Source: Photorhabdus caribbeanensis | GTDB taxonomy: Bacteria > Pseudomonadota > Gammaproteobacteria > Enterobacterales > Enterobacteriaceae | Direction: 5' to 3' | NCBI RefSeq assembly: GCF_018448885.1 | Contig: NZ_RCWB01000003.1 | Location: 1 to 64,000 of the forward strand | DNA length: 64,000 nucleotides | In this document: positions 47,914 to 58,493 of the stretch, one piece after another | How positions within the stretch are numbered: position 1 is the first letter of the stretch | How the letters are laid out: each line of letters opens with the position of its first letter | Program-made: the position numbers and the translations under genes | Notes under the pieces: model-generated | Databases searched by the model: none | What the model was told of the DNA's origin: nothing | The model's input: the letters and a program-made list of their open reading frames with translations, nothing else

Positions 47914-48651
47914 ATGAGTGAAATTATCTATGGCATTCATGCCGTTAAAGCGTTACTGGAGCGCGATCCTCAGCGTTTTGTCGAAGTTTATGTCCTGAAA
48001 GGACGTGAAGATCGCCGCCTGACACCATTGATTCATGCGCTGGAAAGCATCGGGATGACTATCCAACTGGCAAATCGTCAGTGGCTGGATAATCAAACGG
48101 AAGGCGCGGTGCATCAGGGAATTATTGCTAAAGTGAAACCAGGGCGTCAGTACCAAGAGAACGACCTGCCAGATTTACTGGCGCAAGTGGAAACCCCTTT
48201 CTTGTTAGTGCTTGATGGTGTGACAGATCCCCATAATCTGGGGGCATGTTTGCGTAGTGCTGATGCAGCAGGTGTACATGCTGTTATTGTTCCTCGTGAC
48301 CGTTCCGCCCAGCTTAATGCCACAGCGAAGAAAGTGGCATGTGGTGCTGCGGAGAGCGTACCACTTATTCGAGTCACCAACCTTGCCCGTACTTTGCGTT
48401 TATTGCAGGAATACAATATTTGGGTGGTAGGCACAGCAGGTGAAGCTGACCATACGCTATATCAGAGCAAACTAACTGGTCCTATGGCGTTAGTGATGGG
48501 AGCGGAAGGTGAAGGGATGCGTCGCCTGACTCGCGAACACTGTGATGAATTGATTAGCATTCCAATGGCGGGTTCTGTCTCATCGTTGAATGTGTCTGTT
48601 GCTACCGGAATTTGCCTGTTTGAAGCGGTGCGTCAGCGTAGCTCGTTATAG
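47914..48651 (+). CDS. rlmB: 23S rRNA 2'-O-ribose methyltransferase RlmB
   Basis: A 245-residue SPOUT-family enzyme that methylates Gm2251. N-terminal [12 protein letters not shown], then [31 protein letters not shown] and [15 protein letters not shown] form the trefoil-knot SAM site. The start ATG 47914 aligns with E. coli. Confidence 0.96.
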   Translation: MSEIIYGIHAVKALLERDPQRFVEVYVLKGREDRRLTPLIHALESIGMTIQLANRQWLDNQTEGAVHQGIIAKVKPGRQYQENDLPDLLAQVETPFLLVLDGVTDPHNLGACLRSADAAGVHAVIVPRDRSAQLNATAKKVACGAAESVPLIRVTNLARTLRLLQEYNIWVVGTAGEADHTLYQSKLTGPMALVMGAEGEGMRRLTREHCDELISIPMAGSVSSLNVSVATGICLFEAVRQRSSL

Positions 48652-48769
48652 CTCACCTATCTGACAATATGCAACAAAAGTATTTTTGCATTGTTCATTC
48701 CTTGAGTTTTTGATGCAGGGTAGGTATAGTTACGCGTCAATTTTTCAGCCGCACTTAAACAAGTTCCTT

Positions 48770-48804
48770 GCCTCCACGGGCCGCGGTTGACCCTGACAGG
48801 AGGC
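48770..48804 (+). promoter_or_regulatory. S6:S18 ribosomal-protein leader of rpsF
   Basis: Upstream of rpsF, GCCTCC (48770-48775) pairs with GGAGGC (48799-48804) around a second stem GGG/CCC with loop CCGCGGTTGA. This is the layout of the rpsF leader in which the CCG-containing loop and bulge mimic the S6:S18 site on 16S rRNA for autorepression. Confidence 0.7.
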
Positions 48805-48830
48805 TGAATAATCCGTAAGGAGCAATTCTA

Positions 48831-49226
48831 ATGCGTCATTACGAAATCGTTTTTATGGTCCATCCTGACCAAAGCGAACAGGTTCCGGGCATGATCGAGC
48901 GTTACAGTGCGACTATCGCTAACGCGCAAGGTCAGATTCACCGTCTGGAAGACTGGGGCCGCCGTCAACTGGCTTACCCAATCAACAAACTGCACAAAGC
49001 TCACTATGTTCTGATGAACGTTGAAGCGCCGCAGGAAGTGATTGATGAGCTGGAAACTAACTTCCGCTTCAACGATGCCGTTATCCGCAGCATGATTATG
49101 CGCGTTAAGCACGCGGTAACTGAAGCATCTCCAATGGTTAAAGCCAAAGATGAACGTCGCAGCCGTGACTTCTCTCTGGAAGACGCCAATATGGATGCTG
49201 AAGAAGCTGGGGATTCTGAAGAGTAA
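48831..49226 (+). CDS. rpsF: 30S ribosomal protein S6
   Basis: A 131-residue protein beginning [17 protein letters not shown], ending in the acidic EEAGDSEE tail that receives extra glutamates in E. coli. TAAGGAG lies upstream. Confidence 0.98.
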   Translation: MRHYEIVFMVHPDQSEQVPGMIERYSATIANAQGQIHRLEDWGRRQLAYPINKLHKAHYVLMNVEAPQEVIDELETNFRFNDAVIRSMIMRVKHAVTEASPMVKAKDERRSRDFSLEDANMDAEEAGDSEE

Positions 49227-49231
49227 TAACT

Positions 49232-49781
<550 letters not shown>

Positions 49782-49807
49782 TCGGCACAGTCCATTAACG
49801 ACTCTGA

Positions 49808-50272
<465 letters not shown>

Positions 50273-50298
50273 TCTCTGATTAACTGATGCTAACAAGT

Positions 50299-50328
50299 AA
50301 AAAACGCTGGCAATGCCGGCGTTTTTTA
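50299..50328 (+). terminator. Rho-independent terminator of the rpsF operon
   Basis: AAAAACGCTGGC AAT GCCGGCGTTTTTT forms a strong hairpin (one G-T pair) with a T-run, 27 bases after rplI. Confidence 0.9.
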
Positions 50329-50329
50329 T

Positions 50330-51109
50330 TGTTTCAATGTACCATTCTTTCATTAATTTATAAGGCTTTTTTTGATAATTCCTAGTAACTAGATAGTGAC
50401 CTGACTTATTTTACATTTATTGCTCTTATTTTGTCGTTTATAGAATCAGAGTTTCTTTTGTCTATTTTTTTGTAATATTGCCTTTTGAACGATTTTCTTA
50501 TTGTTGATTTTTCGTTTTTTATATTGAAAATATTATTCATTATCAGATTATTATCTGAAAATAATTTAATTCGTATTTCTTATTATTAGAAAATATCGGT
50601 GTTGTTAATTCTGTTGTAATATGGAAATTTTCCATAGAATATTTTGATATATCTACGTATAAATCTGGTTAATTACATGTGTGATTATTTTATAATAATT
50701 AAAAATATATTCTTATGTAATTGCGGTTATTTATAATGATAATTTATTTAACATGATTTTATATAAGAAGATTTAATGATGGGAATATATATCCTTATTA
50801 TTAAATGATAATATCAAAAATTTATATAAGATTTTGCTGATATAACTGTCAGAGTTGACAGTAGACTTTTAAGTGTAATTTTATAATTATCATTTTTGTT
50901 AATTAACCCTTGTGTGAAAACATAAACAAAAGCTTTTGTTGTTAATAGGAGTAAAGTTATTCTCCATAGTTATTTATAAAGTGAATGGTTTCATTAATAA
51001 ATTAATAGATACATTAGATATTGAATTGATTTACTTATCTGTTAATAAAAATACCTTATCATCATTATCTGTTCTTCATATTAACCTAGACATAAGGGAT
51101 AAAGCCGGT
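50330..51109. promoter_or_regulatory. Long AT-rich upstream region of the biosynthetic cluster
   Basis: About 780 very AT-rich bases without a recognisable gene between the rplI terminator and the first cluster gene. In-frame codons reach back to 50936, but the protein similarity begins only at 51110. A region of this size and composition could bind H-NS-type silencers and the LuxR-type regulator encoded at the other end. An AT-rich stretch with inverted character (CTGTCAGAGTTGACAG) occurs near 50847-50862. Confidence 0.45.
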
Positions 51110-52138
51110 ATGAGACTTGGTAAAAACATATTACAAACTATAGGTAATACCCCGGTAGTTATGTTGAATGATAGATATACTAAAGGTATTAATGTCTTTC
51201 TCAAAATGGAGAATATTAACCCCGGTGGGAGTATTAAAGATCGTATTGCAGTTGCTATGTTGGAAAGGGCTGAAGCTCAGGGAGAATTAAGACCAGGAAT
51301 GGTGGTTATTGAGCCATCATCGGGTAATACGGCAATTGGTCTGGCAATGGCATGCGCTGTCAAAGGTTATCGATTTATTGCGGTTTTCGATCGCATGGTG
51401 CCGCCAGCAAAACGCGATAAAATAAAAGCATTTGGTGCGGAAATCATTTTCCTACCAGAATTTGAAGCGGGAACGGATACTGTCAAACATCGCATTGATT
51501 TAACTAAAGAGATTATAAGAGCTTATCCGAATGCGTTTAGTCCTATGCAATTTGAAAATCAGGTTAATCCTGATGAGCATTATCAATCCACGGGGCGTGA
51601 GTTGTATGAAATCTTTGGCAATGATTTGACGGCTTGTTTTGCGACAGCAGGGAGTTGTGGAACTCTTACTGGGATTTCCCGTTATTTGAAAGAGAAAAAT
51701 CCACAAGTGAGAATTTATGGTGTTGAACCTGAGGGGTCAGTTATTTTCGGTGGTGAATCAGGGAAATATTTGGTACAAGGCGCGGGATTGACGTTTACAC
51801 CTTCTATTCTGGATCGTAGCAACATCGATATTACCTTGAAGGTTGCAGATATTGATGCATTTCGTATAGCAAGAAAATTAGCCAGAAATGAAGGTATTTT
51901 AATTGGTGGAACGGGAGGTTGTGCGGTAAGCGCAGCATTAAATCACCTGGATGATTTTAAACCTGGAGATAATATTGTTGTCATTATTCCTGATAGTGGA
52001 GAACGTTATATCGACACAATTTATAATGATACTTGGTTATTTGAAAATAATTTCTCAGAATTAGTTGAGGAAAGTAGAACAGAACCTCAGCTAGAAGAAA
52101 TTATTACAAACATGGGGTGCGTATTAAATGAGTTCTGA
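51110..52138 (+). CDS. PLP-dependent cysteine-synthase-like enzyme (CysK/SbnA family)
   Basis: A 342-residue fold-type II PLP enzyme. The Schiff-base lysine is about Lys43 in NPGGSIKDRIA. The substrate loop SSGNTAIGLA lies at ~70-79, the phosphate-binding loop is TAGSCGTLTG, and a C-terminal PDSGERYIDT is present. This family makes cysteine, cystathionine, 2,3-diaminopropionate precursors (SbnA) or O-ureidoserine (DcsD) by beta-replacement on activated serine. I choose ATG 51110, because AAGGGA lies ~11 bases upstream and the homology starts here. The stop lies inside the next gene (11-base overlap). No SbnB partner is present, so the diaminopropionate route would be incomplete. The nucleophile cannot be read from sequence. 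Confidence 0.85.
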   Translation: MRLGKNILQTIGNTPVVMLNDRYTKGINVFLKMENINPGGSIKDRIAVAMLERAEAQGELRPGMVVIEPSSGNTAIGLAMACAVKGYRFIAVFDRMVPPAKRDKIKAFGAEIIFLPEFEAGTDTVKHRIDLTKEIIRAYPNAFSPMQFENQVNPDEHYQSTGRELYEIFGNDLTACFATAGSCGTLTGISRYLKEKNPQVRIYGVEPEGSVIFGGESGKYLVQGAGLTFTPSILDRSNIDITLKVADIDAFRIARKLARNEGILIGGTGGCAVSAALNHLDDFKPGDNIVVIIPDSGERYIDTIYNDTWLFENNFSELVEESRTEPQLEEIITNMGCVLNEF

Positions 52139-53318
52139 TCATGTTTTGGTGATTTACTATAATCGCCTCTATAATCCTCTTATCATAAGAAGTCTTAAAT
52201 CTAAATATAAAAAGGTGATTGCTCTTTATATTGATGAAGGACAGGTAAGAGACATTGAAGATATTGAATTGGAATGCATGGTTGCCGGTGCTGATAAGTT
52301 TATCTATAAAGATTATCGAGCGCAATATGCTGAACATTTCCTGACAAAAGCGATAAAAGCGAATGCTATTTATCAAAGTGGTTATTTTCTCAGCGCTGCA
52401 CTTTCCCGGCCTGCAATTGCGGAGGCGGCAGTTGAAGTAGCCAATGAGCTCAATATTGATTATATTGCTCATCAATTCAGAGGTAATGATCAAGTCAGAA
52501 TGGATATGAATATAGAAATTCTGAATAAAATACCTATTGCTTCGTTGAGAGATTTTAAATACGACGAAAATATCGTAAATAGTTATGCTATGAATTATGG
52601 TATTCCTCAAGAATTTGGTTGTAATAACCCTTATTCTACCAGTGAAAATATATGGGGATTAAGTGTCGAATGTGGTTCGTTGGCAGAACCAGAAATGTTA
52701 ATTCCTGAAGATGTCAAAGAGAAATTATTTGAGCATGCATTATCGTCCACTGAGCCAATATTTTTGTCATTAGGTTTTGAGAATGGAATACCGATATCGA
52801 TCGACGGCGAAAAGAAATCATTATATGAAATTATTGAAATATTAAATGAAATTGGTAAAAAACTGTCAATCGGCATTTTTGATATTGTTGAAGATGGCAT
52901 TGTCGGTTTGAAAACACGCGCAATTTATCAATCACCTGCTGCACATATCTTAATTACCGCTCATCGTGATTTGGAATGTTACTGTAGTAATCGTAACGAG
53001 AATTGGTTTAAAGAGATAATCGATAAAAAATGGGTTGAATTAGTTTATTCTGGGCTTTGGTATGATCCCTTATTAACTCATTTAAACCATTTTATTGATA
53101 GCATGAATCAACATGTCAATGGTGAGATTAAGCTTGAATTAGGCTATAAATATGCCAACGTTTGTTCCCGTACTTCAAAGACGACTATCTATGATGATAA
53201 TTTAGCAATATATAATTGTGGGCATTTGTATAGCCAAAACGATGCGGAGGGATTTGCAAAAATATTTAATATTCATACTAAGCAAAGTGCTAAATCTAAG
53301 ATGAGGCAAATGTTATGA
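52128..53318 (+). CDS. Argininosuccinate-synthase-like protein without the PP-loop
   Basis: A 396-residue protein that aligns with ArgG along its length: KANAIYQSGYFLSAALSRP, AHQFRGNDQVRMD (aspartate-binding GND), NPYSTSENIWGLSVECG, GLKTRAIYQSPAAHILITAH and the C-terminal YSQNDAEGFAKIFNI. The N-terminal ATP-pyrophosphatase motif, normally SGGLDTS, is replaced by YNRLYNP near residues 11-17. The Arg in the WGRS-type motif is Leu. ArgG joins citrulline and aspartate with ATP. Without the PP-loop this homologue may act differently or need another partner. The start overlaps the previous gene by 11 bases. The stop overlaps the next start by 4. Confidence 0.82.
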   Translation: MSSDHVLVIYYNRLYNPLIIRSLKSKYKKVIALYIDEGQVRDIEDIELECMVAGADKFIYKDYRAQYAEHFLTKAIKANAIYQSGYFLSAALSRPAIAEAAVEVANELNIDYIAHQFRGNDQVRMDMNIEILNKIPIASLRDFKYDENIVNSYAMNYGIPQEFGCNNPYSTSENIWGLSVECGSLAEPEMLIPEDVKEKLFEHALSSTEPIFLSLGFENGIPISIDGEKKSLYEIIEILNEIGKKLSIGIFDIVEDGIVGLKTRAIYQSPAAHILITAHRDLECYCSNRNENWFKEIIDKKWVELVYSGLWYDPLLTHLNHFIDSMNQHVNGEIKLELGYKYANVCSRTSKTTIYDDNLAIYNCGHLYSQNDAEGFAKIFNIHTKQSAKSKMRQML

Positions 53319-54118
53319 TTAAAGAATTATTAATGTGTAAACCTGACTTTTACGATATTGAATACGTTATCAATGATTGGATGGACCCTAATAATAGAGT
53401 CAATAAAAAATTGGCACAGCAACAATGGGATTTTCTTTATGAACGGTTGACTGAACGTGGCATCACTATCCGCACTATTGATCCTGTTAATGGTTTACCT
53501 GATATGACTTTCTCAGGTGATTGTGGTATGGTGCATAATAATAAATTCCTTGCTAGTAATTTCCGGCACGCTGAACGCCAAGGGGAAAGCCAGTATTATA
53601 TCGATTATCTGGAAAATCTCGGTTATGAGATATATCGTGTTGATGAAGGTATCTATTTTGAAGGGCTTGGAGATGTTATCTATTGGGAGAATGATATCAT
53701 ATTTGGTTATGGTCCTCGCTCAGATAAAGAAGCAGTAAATACAATTCAGAAAGTCTACCCAGAACTTAAAGTTAAAGGTGAACTGCATATTCAGGATAAG
53801 ACTTTCTTTCATGTGGCTCTGGCATTCTCATTTATTGATAAAGATACCGTTATTTACTATCCAGAGGCATTTACTAAAGAGAGCCAAGATTATATTATTG
53901 AAACGTTTGAACGTAGGATATCAATATCAGAACATGACGCTAGGGAATTATTTTCCTGTAATAATATCCCAATAGGTAAGGATATTCTCATGCATGATTG
54001 TTCTATAGAAGTTGAGCGTCAATTACATAATTATGGTTACAATGTGGTTAAATGCGATATGAGTGAATTCCTAAAGAGTGGTGGTAGTTTGCGCTGCTTA
54101 GTATTAAAAATTAAATAA
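53315..54118 (+). CDS. DDAH/amidinotransferase-family guanidine-modifying enzyme
   Basis: A 267-residue member of the GME superfamily. It opens with a CKPDFYDIEYVIN(D)WM segment, followed by PDMTFSGDCG, IYFEGLGD, FFHVALAF and C-terminal GGSLRCLVL. The likely catalytic set is Glu116, His166 and Cys261, the same order and spacing as the Glu-His-Cys triad of dimethylarginine dimethylaminohydrolase. These enzymes either hydrolyse guanidines (to citrulline) or transfer amidino groups. It overlaps the ArgG-like gene by 4 bases. Substrate unknown. Confidence 0.85.
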   Translation: MIKELLMCKPDFYDIEYVINDWMDPNNRVNKKLAQQQWDFLYERLTERGITIRTIDPVNGLPDMTFSGDCGMVHNNKFLASNFRHAERQGESQYYIDYLENLGYEIYRVDEGIYFEGLGDVIYWENDIIFGYGPRSDKEAVNTIQKVYPELKVKGELHIQDKTFFHVALAFSFIDKDTVIYYPEAFTKESQDYIIETFERRISISEHDARELFSCNNIPIGKDILMHDCSIEVERQLHNYGYNVVKCDMSEFLKSGGSLRCLVLKIK

Positions 54119-54141
54119 TTATAATGGGAGGATAATAAGTC

Positions 54142-55839
54142 ATGTATATTTTAGGTATAAATTCAGTTTACCATGAGTCGGCTGTTTGCCTATTAAAAGA
54201 TGGAGAAACTATTTTTGCCATCGAAGAAGAGCGTTTAAATAGAAGAAAACACGGAAAACCAGCAAATATTGATAATCCTGATGAGTTGCCATTGGCTTCT
54301 ATTGAAGTTGCATTAGACTTTGCGGGTATTAGCCTAGAAGATGTGAGTCATATTGGGTTTTCTATCGATCCGATAGAACGAAGAAAATCAATCTTTATTG
54401 ATGAAGTCACTCATGAAGGAAGTTGGGGAAGTGTATCGGGTGAATCTATTTTCTATCGCAAAACGACTTCAGTACCCGAAATTTTGCAGTCAATGGGATT
54501 CCGTGGTCAATTTCATTGGGTTCCGCATCACACTGCTCATGCGGCATCTGCTTATTTTGTTTCGCCATTTGATAAAGCGCTGACTTTATCACTTGATGGT
54601 GTTGGAGAGGATAATACCGCAGGGGTATATCTGGGCAATGGTAATAGTCTGGAAAAAATTAAAACCATTGAATATCCTAATTCAATTGGTTTTATGTGGG
54701 AGAAATTGGCAGAATTCCTAGGTTTCTCTGTATACGATGCTTGTAAAGTGATGGGAATGTCTGCTTATGGTAAGCCTGAGAGTTTTATGCCGGCGTTCCG
54801 ACAATTAGTTAAGATTTATGAGAAAGGTGAGTTTACGATCGATAACACTACTCTCAATTTCCGCACCCAAGAATTTTCTCAATTGGAATCCTTGTTTGGT
54901 ATTGTGAAAAGAGTCCCAGGTGGAGAGGTGGCGCAAGAATATTATGATATTGCTGCTTCTCTCCAGCAAATAACTGATGAAATAGTGTTAAATATGGCTC
55001 GTCATTATTTGCAGGAAACAGCAACGAATAAGCTCTGCCTTGCGGGTGGTGTTGCATTGAATTGCATAACCAATAAGCGATTATATGAAGAACTAGATGT
55101 TGAAGATATCTTTGTTCAGCCTGCTGCACATGATGGCGGGACTGCCACAGGCGCCGCACTATTTATTTGGCATCATATTCTTGAAAATAATCAACGTTAT
55201 CCTCTGACTCATACTTATTGGGGTCTGGGATATAGTGAAGATGATTACCAGCGTAGTTTGAAGGCTCATGGTTTGGACTGGACATATGAAGAGAATATTC
55301 ATGAAGTTGTCGCAGACTTGTTGGCTGAAAATAATGTTGTTGGCTGGTTCCAGGGGAGGATGGAATTTGGGCCGAGGGCATTGGGTAATCGTAGTTTGTT
55401 GGCCGATCCGAGAAATGAAGATATTCGGGATTTAATGAATCGTAAAGTTAAACATCGTGAAATGTTTAGACCATTTGCGCCGAGTGTATTACGTCAACAT
55501 GTTGCTGATTGGTTCCATGTTCGGAAAGAATTACCGGAAGCTGCAAAATATATGTTGTTAGCGATGGATGCTAAAGTGGATAAAGCATCGGAAATTCCGG
55601 CTGTGGTTCACGTAGATGGCACTGCCAGAGTTCAGGTGGTAGATAGTGCATCAAATCCAGATTATGCCAAGTTGATTGAGGCATTTTATCTGAAAACGGG
55701 TGTGCCTTTGCTGCTGAACACCTCTTATAACGATAGCGAGCCGATCGTTTGTTCACCTGATGATGCCATTAAAACTTTCATGAAAACAAATATTGATTAT
55801 TTAGTTTTGGGGAATTATTTGATTAAATCTATTCATTAA
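54142..55839 (+). CDS. O-carbamoyltransferase, NodU/CmcH/TobZ family
   Basis: A 565-residue enzyme. The N-terminal Kae1-like domain has MYILGINSVYHESAVCLLKDG and the metal/nucleotide motif PHHTAHAASAYF, then LSLDGVGEDNTAGVY and LAGGVALNC. The C-terminal domain has GRMEFGPRALGNRSLLADPR, FRPFAPSVL and LLNTSYND. It uses carbamoyl phosphate and ATP to carbamoylate a hydroxyl (or other group) of a small molecule. All key motifs look intact. A GGGAGG ribosome-binding site precedes it. It is the strongest pointer to a carbamoylated end product. Confidence 0.9.
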   Translation: MYILGINSVYHESAVCLLKDGETIFAIEEERLNRRKHGKPANIDNPDELPLASIEVALDFAGISLEDVSHIGFSIDPIERRKSIFIDEVTHEGSWGSVSGESIFYRKTTSVPEILQSMGFRGQFHWVPHHTAHAASAYFVSPFDKALTLSLDGVGEDNTAGVYLGNGNSLEKIKTIEYPNSIGFMWEKLAEFLGFSVYDACKVMGMSAYGKPESFMPAFRQLVKIYEKGEFTIDNTTLNFRTQEFSQLESLFGIVKRVPGGEVAQEYYDIAASLQQITDEIVLNMARHYLQETATNKLCLAGGVALNCITNKRLYEELDVEDIFVQPAAHDGGTATGAALFIWHHILENNQRYPLTHTYWGLGYSEDDYQRSLKAHGLDWTYEENIHEVVADLLAENNVVGWFQGRMEFGPRALGNRSLLADPRNEDIRDLMNRKVKHREMFRPFAPSVLRQHVADWFHVRKELPEAAKYMLLAMDAKVDKASEIPAVVHVDGTARVQVVDSASNPDYAKLIEAFYLKTGVPLLLNTSYNDSEPIVCSPDDAIKTFMKTNIDYLVLGNYLIKSIH

Positions 55840-55855
55840 TTATTGCATAGTAAAA

Positions 55856-55942
55856 ATCTATCCCAATAGGCGTAGTTGATGTAATCGATTTGAGCCTTGC
55901 TCAGTGCTAAATTGATAAATAGAATAGCCTAATGGGATAGAT
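55856..55942. repeat. Inverted-repeat element between carbamoyltransferase and MFS genes
   Basis: Sixteen-base arms ATCTATCCCAATAGGC (55856-55871) and GCCTAATGGGATAGAT (55927-55942) with one mismatch enclose 55 bases. The size and structure suggest a small non-autonomous palindromic element. It may reduce or modulate read-through into the transporter gene. Confidence 0.65.
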
Positions 55943-55963
55943 AATAAGGTTGAGGTAATATTA

Positions 55964-57151
55964 ATGATACATAGGATCATATTGGCTCGTTTTTTTTCTG
56001 TTTTTTCAGAGGCATTTGTTATGTTCGCTGTGCCTGTATTAGTATTTACCTCAACTAATAGCGCTTCACTTTCATCTTTTGCTTTTGGGCTTGAACGGTT
56101 ATTCAGGGTGATTTCACTCCCCATTTCTGGTTGGATGGGCGACAGGATGCATACGTTGATTATGTTATTCCTGAGTGATATTCTTCGATCATTAGTTTGC
56201 TTATTTCTTTTTATCCTTTCATTTATATATTCTGATAATAGCATTGTATATATCATTATTCCTCTCTCATGTGTTTTATCCTTTTTTAGTGGGGCGGGAT
56301 ATGTCAACCTTGAAGGTTTTGTCTCTAAGAACATGAGTGCAGTAGAATTACCTTCTGTTAACTCTCGTTTACAATTTGTTGAACAGTTTACTTATATTGC
56401 AGCTCCGGCGGTTGTCGGTTTGCTGGTTTATAAATTCAGTATTTATGCCGTATTTGCATTTGCATTTTTTCCTTTTTTGATCAGTAGCTTGATATGGTTT
56501 CAGCTACAAAAGAAAAACCAGATTGAAGAACACGCTAATAGAGAAAGTTATAATCTGCCGGCCATTTTTAAATTCTTGATGGGAAATCCATCCTTGCTAC
56601 GCGTCATTAGCCTGACATTTCTGATGAATGTGATGCAAGGCGCTATTCTGTCAACGGCAGTTTATGTTATCACCAGCGTTTTTTCACAGCCGGAGGGGAG
56701 TTATGCTCAGCTTTTGGCTTATGCGGGGCTGGTGAATTGTTGTGTATTTTTTATTGCGCCAAAATTGTGCCGAATTTTTGATGTACGTATCGTTGGTATA
56801 ACGGCTTTTCTGATTGCATTATGTGGTCTAACACTATTTGCTACTGGGCCGTTATTTGTGGTTTACACATTAGGTTTCTTACTGGTTATTGGTGCGGAAG
56901 GTTGTTTTAATCTTTTTTCCCGCTCTTATCGAGCAAGTCTTATTCCGAAGCAGAGTTTTTCTCAGTATCTTGGTGTGGTGTTGGTTTTGAATCAGTTAGC
57001 CACACCTTTAACCAGTTTCATTTGTGCTAATTTACTGAATTATTTTTCCTACAATAGTATTTATCTGATATTCTCTGCATTTGTTTTATTAATGTTTTTC
57101 ATTATTAATCCTTATCGTTCACTTAAATTTAATCTGCATAATAGTCAATAA
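55964..57151 (+). CDS. MFS exporter of the biosynthetic cluster
   Basis: A 395-residue protein with about 12 hydrophobic helices and the MFS loop motif between helices 2 and 3 (SGWMGDRMHTLIMLFLSDIL). The likely role is export of, or self-resistance to, the cluster product, from its position between the carbamoyltransferase and ATP-grasp genes. No substrate can be inferred. The start ATG 55964 has GAGGTAATATTA upstream. Confidence 0.85.
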   Translation: MIHRIILARFFSVFSEAFVMFAVPVLVFTSTNSASLSSFAFGLERLFRVISLPISGWMGDRMHTLIMLFLSDILRSLVCLFLFILSFIYSDNSIVYIIIPLSCVLSFFSGAGYVNLEGFVSKNMSAVELPSVNSRLQFVEQFTYIAAPAVVGLLVYKFSIYAVFAFAFFPFLISSLIWFQLQKKNQIEEHANRESYNLPAIFKFLMGNPSLLRVISLTFLMNVMQGAILSTAVYVITSVFSQPEGSYAQLLAYAGLVNCCVFFIAPKLCRIFDVRIVGITAFLIALCGLTLFATGPLFVVYTLGFLLVIGAEGCFNLFSRSYRASLIPKQSFSQYLGVVLVLNQLATPLTSFICANLLNYFSYNSIYLIFSAFVLLMFFIINPYRSLKFNLHNSQ

Positions 57152-57161
57152 TGGAGGAAAT

Positions 57162-58457
57162 ATGAGTTCAAAAAAATATTTATTAGTGCTTGATTATCTT
57201 CCGGCAAGGCTGAGTGAAATCGTTAATATTCGTGACTATATTCGATATCATTACTTTCTTGAGTTGGTGATTATTAGCGATATGTTGTCCGGTGAGGAGA
57301 AAGATATCACACCATTTGTCTATCATATTCCTGTACGAACAGAAAATTATGTTGATCGTGTGATGGCAGTTCTTGCTGAACTTAATATGACATGTGCGGC
57401 TATTCTCCCCTTTATGGATGCGGTATCTGGGTATGCGGCTGTTATCGCGAAGAAATTAAACGTTTATGGTGATGATCCCGAATTAAGTTTTGCAGGTATT
57501 GAAAAATATCAATTTCGTCAACAAGAAACTCGGATATTACCACTGCTTGCGGCGCAACATATTAAGACGCCTCGATATACTTTTATTAATGATATTAAAC
57601 AATTAGAAGAATTTTATGATTCTGTTCCATATGGTGTGATTATTAAGCCTAATTGTGGTCGAGCAAATATAGGTGTGGTAGCGGTTAAAGATAGAAGTAA
57701 AATCCCAATGGCTTTTGCTCAATCAGTTGAGCAATCTGGCGGTAATCAAATTCTTGCAGAAGAGCTTATTATTTTCGATACAGAATATTCGTATGATGGT
57801 ATTGGGTGTATGGCGTTTTTAACGCAAAAAGTTTCCCAGAAAGGGGAGTATCCTGTTGAAATAGGCCAAATAGTGCCGGCGCAATGTGATGGCAGAAATA
57901 CGATTGCATTACATAAAGCAGGGCAGGCAATGAATCTGATCTCAGGGCAGACTCTTGGCGCATTCCATAATGAGATTAAGCAAGATGGCAAAACGGGAGA
58001 AACTTTTCTAGTTGAAACTAATCGTAGACCTGCGGGTATGCGTATTTGGGATATGGCTAACCGGGTATATGGTATAAGTTTGCAGGAAATTTGGGTTGAC
58101 CATTTAGTCAAAGGATTTAGTAATCGAATGATATTGCCTGAAGCGAAGGGAAGAGCATTTTTGATTAATTTGCTGGCGGGTAAAGATGGAAGGATTAATG
58201 ATAAGTTCGATAAAACGGAAGTTAATAAAGTATTATTAGCATCTGTTGATAATATTTTGAATAAATTATATTATGAAATTATTGCAATAAATATTAATTT
58301 AGAGAAGAATTCATTGGTTTACGAAACACCAAAAAGCAATAATGATTTCTGTGGTTACGTTTGTGTGCACATTAATGACGAGCACATCGAATGTGAATCC
58401 CTGATGAATGAAATTAATGATGCATGGAGGGATATATTGTCTAATTATATTTTATAA
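57162..58457 (+). CDS. ATP-grasp ligase
   Basis: A 431-residue protein of the ATP-grasp superfamily. N-terminal Rossmann-like region (~1-100), ATP-binding segment with VIIKPNCGRANIGV and a Lys/Glu pair in AEELIIFDTEYSYDG, and the metal-binding FLVETNRRPAG (Glu-x-Asn) around residues 282-292. These enzymes make amide bonds between a carboxylate and an amine, e.g. dipeptide or amino-acid conjugates (BacD-, DdaF- or DcsG-type). A GGAGGAAAT site is upstream, 10 bases after the MFS gene. It probably does the final coupling in the pathway. Confidence 0.85.
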   Translation: MSSKKYLLVLDYLPARLSEIVNIRDYIRYHYFLELVIISDMLSGEEKDITPFVYHIPVRTENYVDRVMAVLAELNMTCAAILPFMDAVSGYAAVIAKKLNVYGDDPELSFAGIEKYQFRQQETRILPLLAAQHIKTPRYTFINDIKQLEEFYDSVPYGVIIKPNCGRANIGVVAVKDRSKIPMAFAQSVEQSGGNQILAEELIIFDTEYSYDGIGCMAFLTQKVSQKGEYPVEIGQIVPAQCDGRNTIALHKAGQAMNLISGQTLGAFHNEIKQDGKTGETFLVETNRRPAGMRIWDMANRVYGISLQEIWVDHLVKGFSNRMILPEAKGRAFLINLLAGKDGRINDKFDKTEVNKVLLASVDNILNKLYYEIIAININLEKNSLVYETPKSNNDFCGYVCVHINDEHIECESLMNEINDAWRDILSNYIL

Positions 58458-58493
58458 TTTCGTATAGTTAGAGCCTTATTTCGGCTTTAATTA

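Noticed and set aside
51110-52138. SbnA-type 2,3-diaminopropionate synthase for a siderophore
   Set aside because: No SbnB, siderophore synthetase or uptake gene is present, so only the broad PLP family is assigned.
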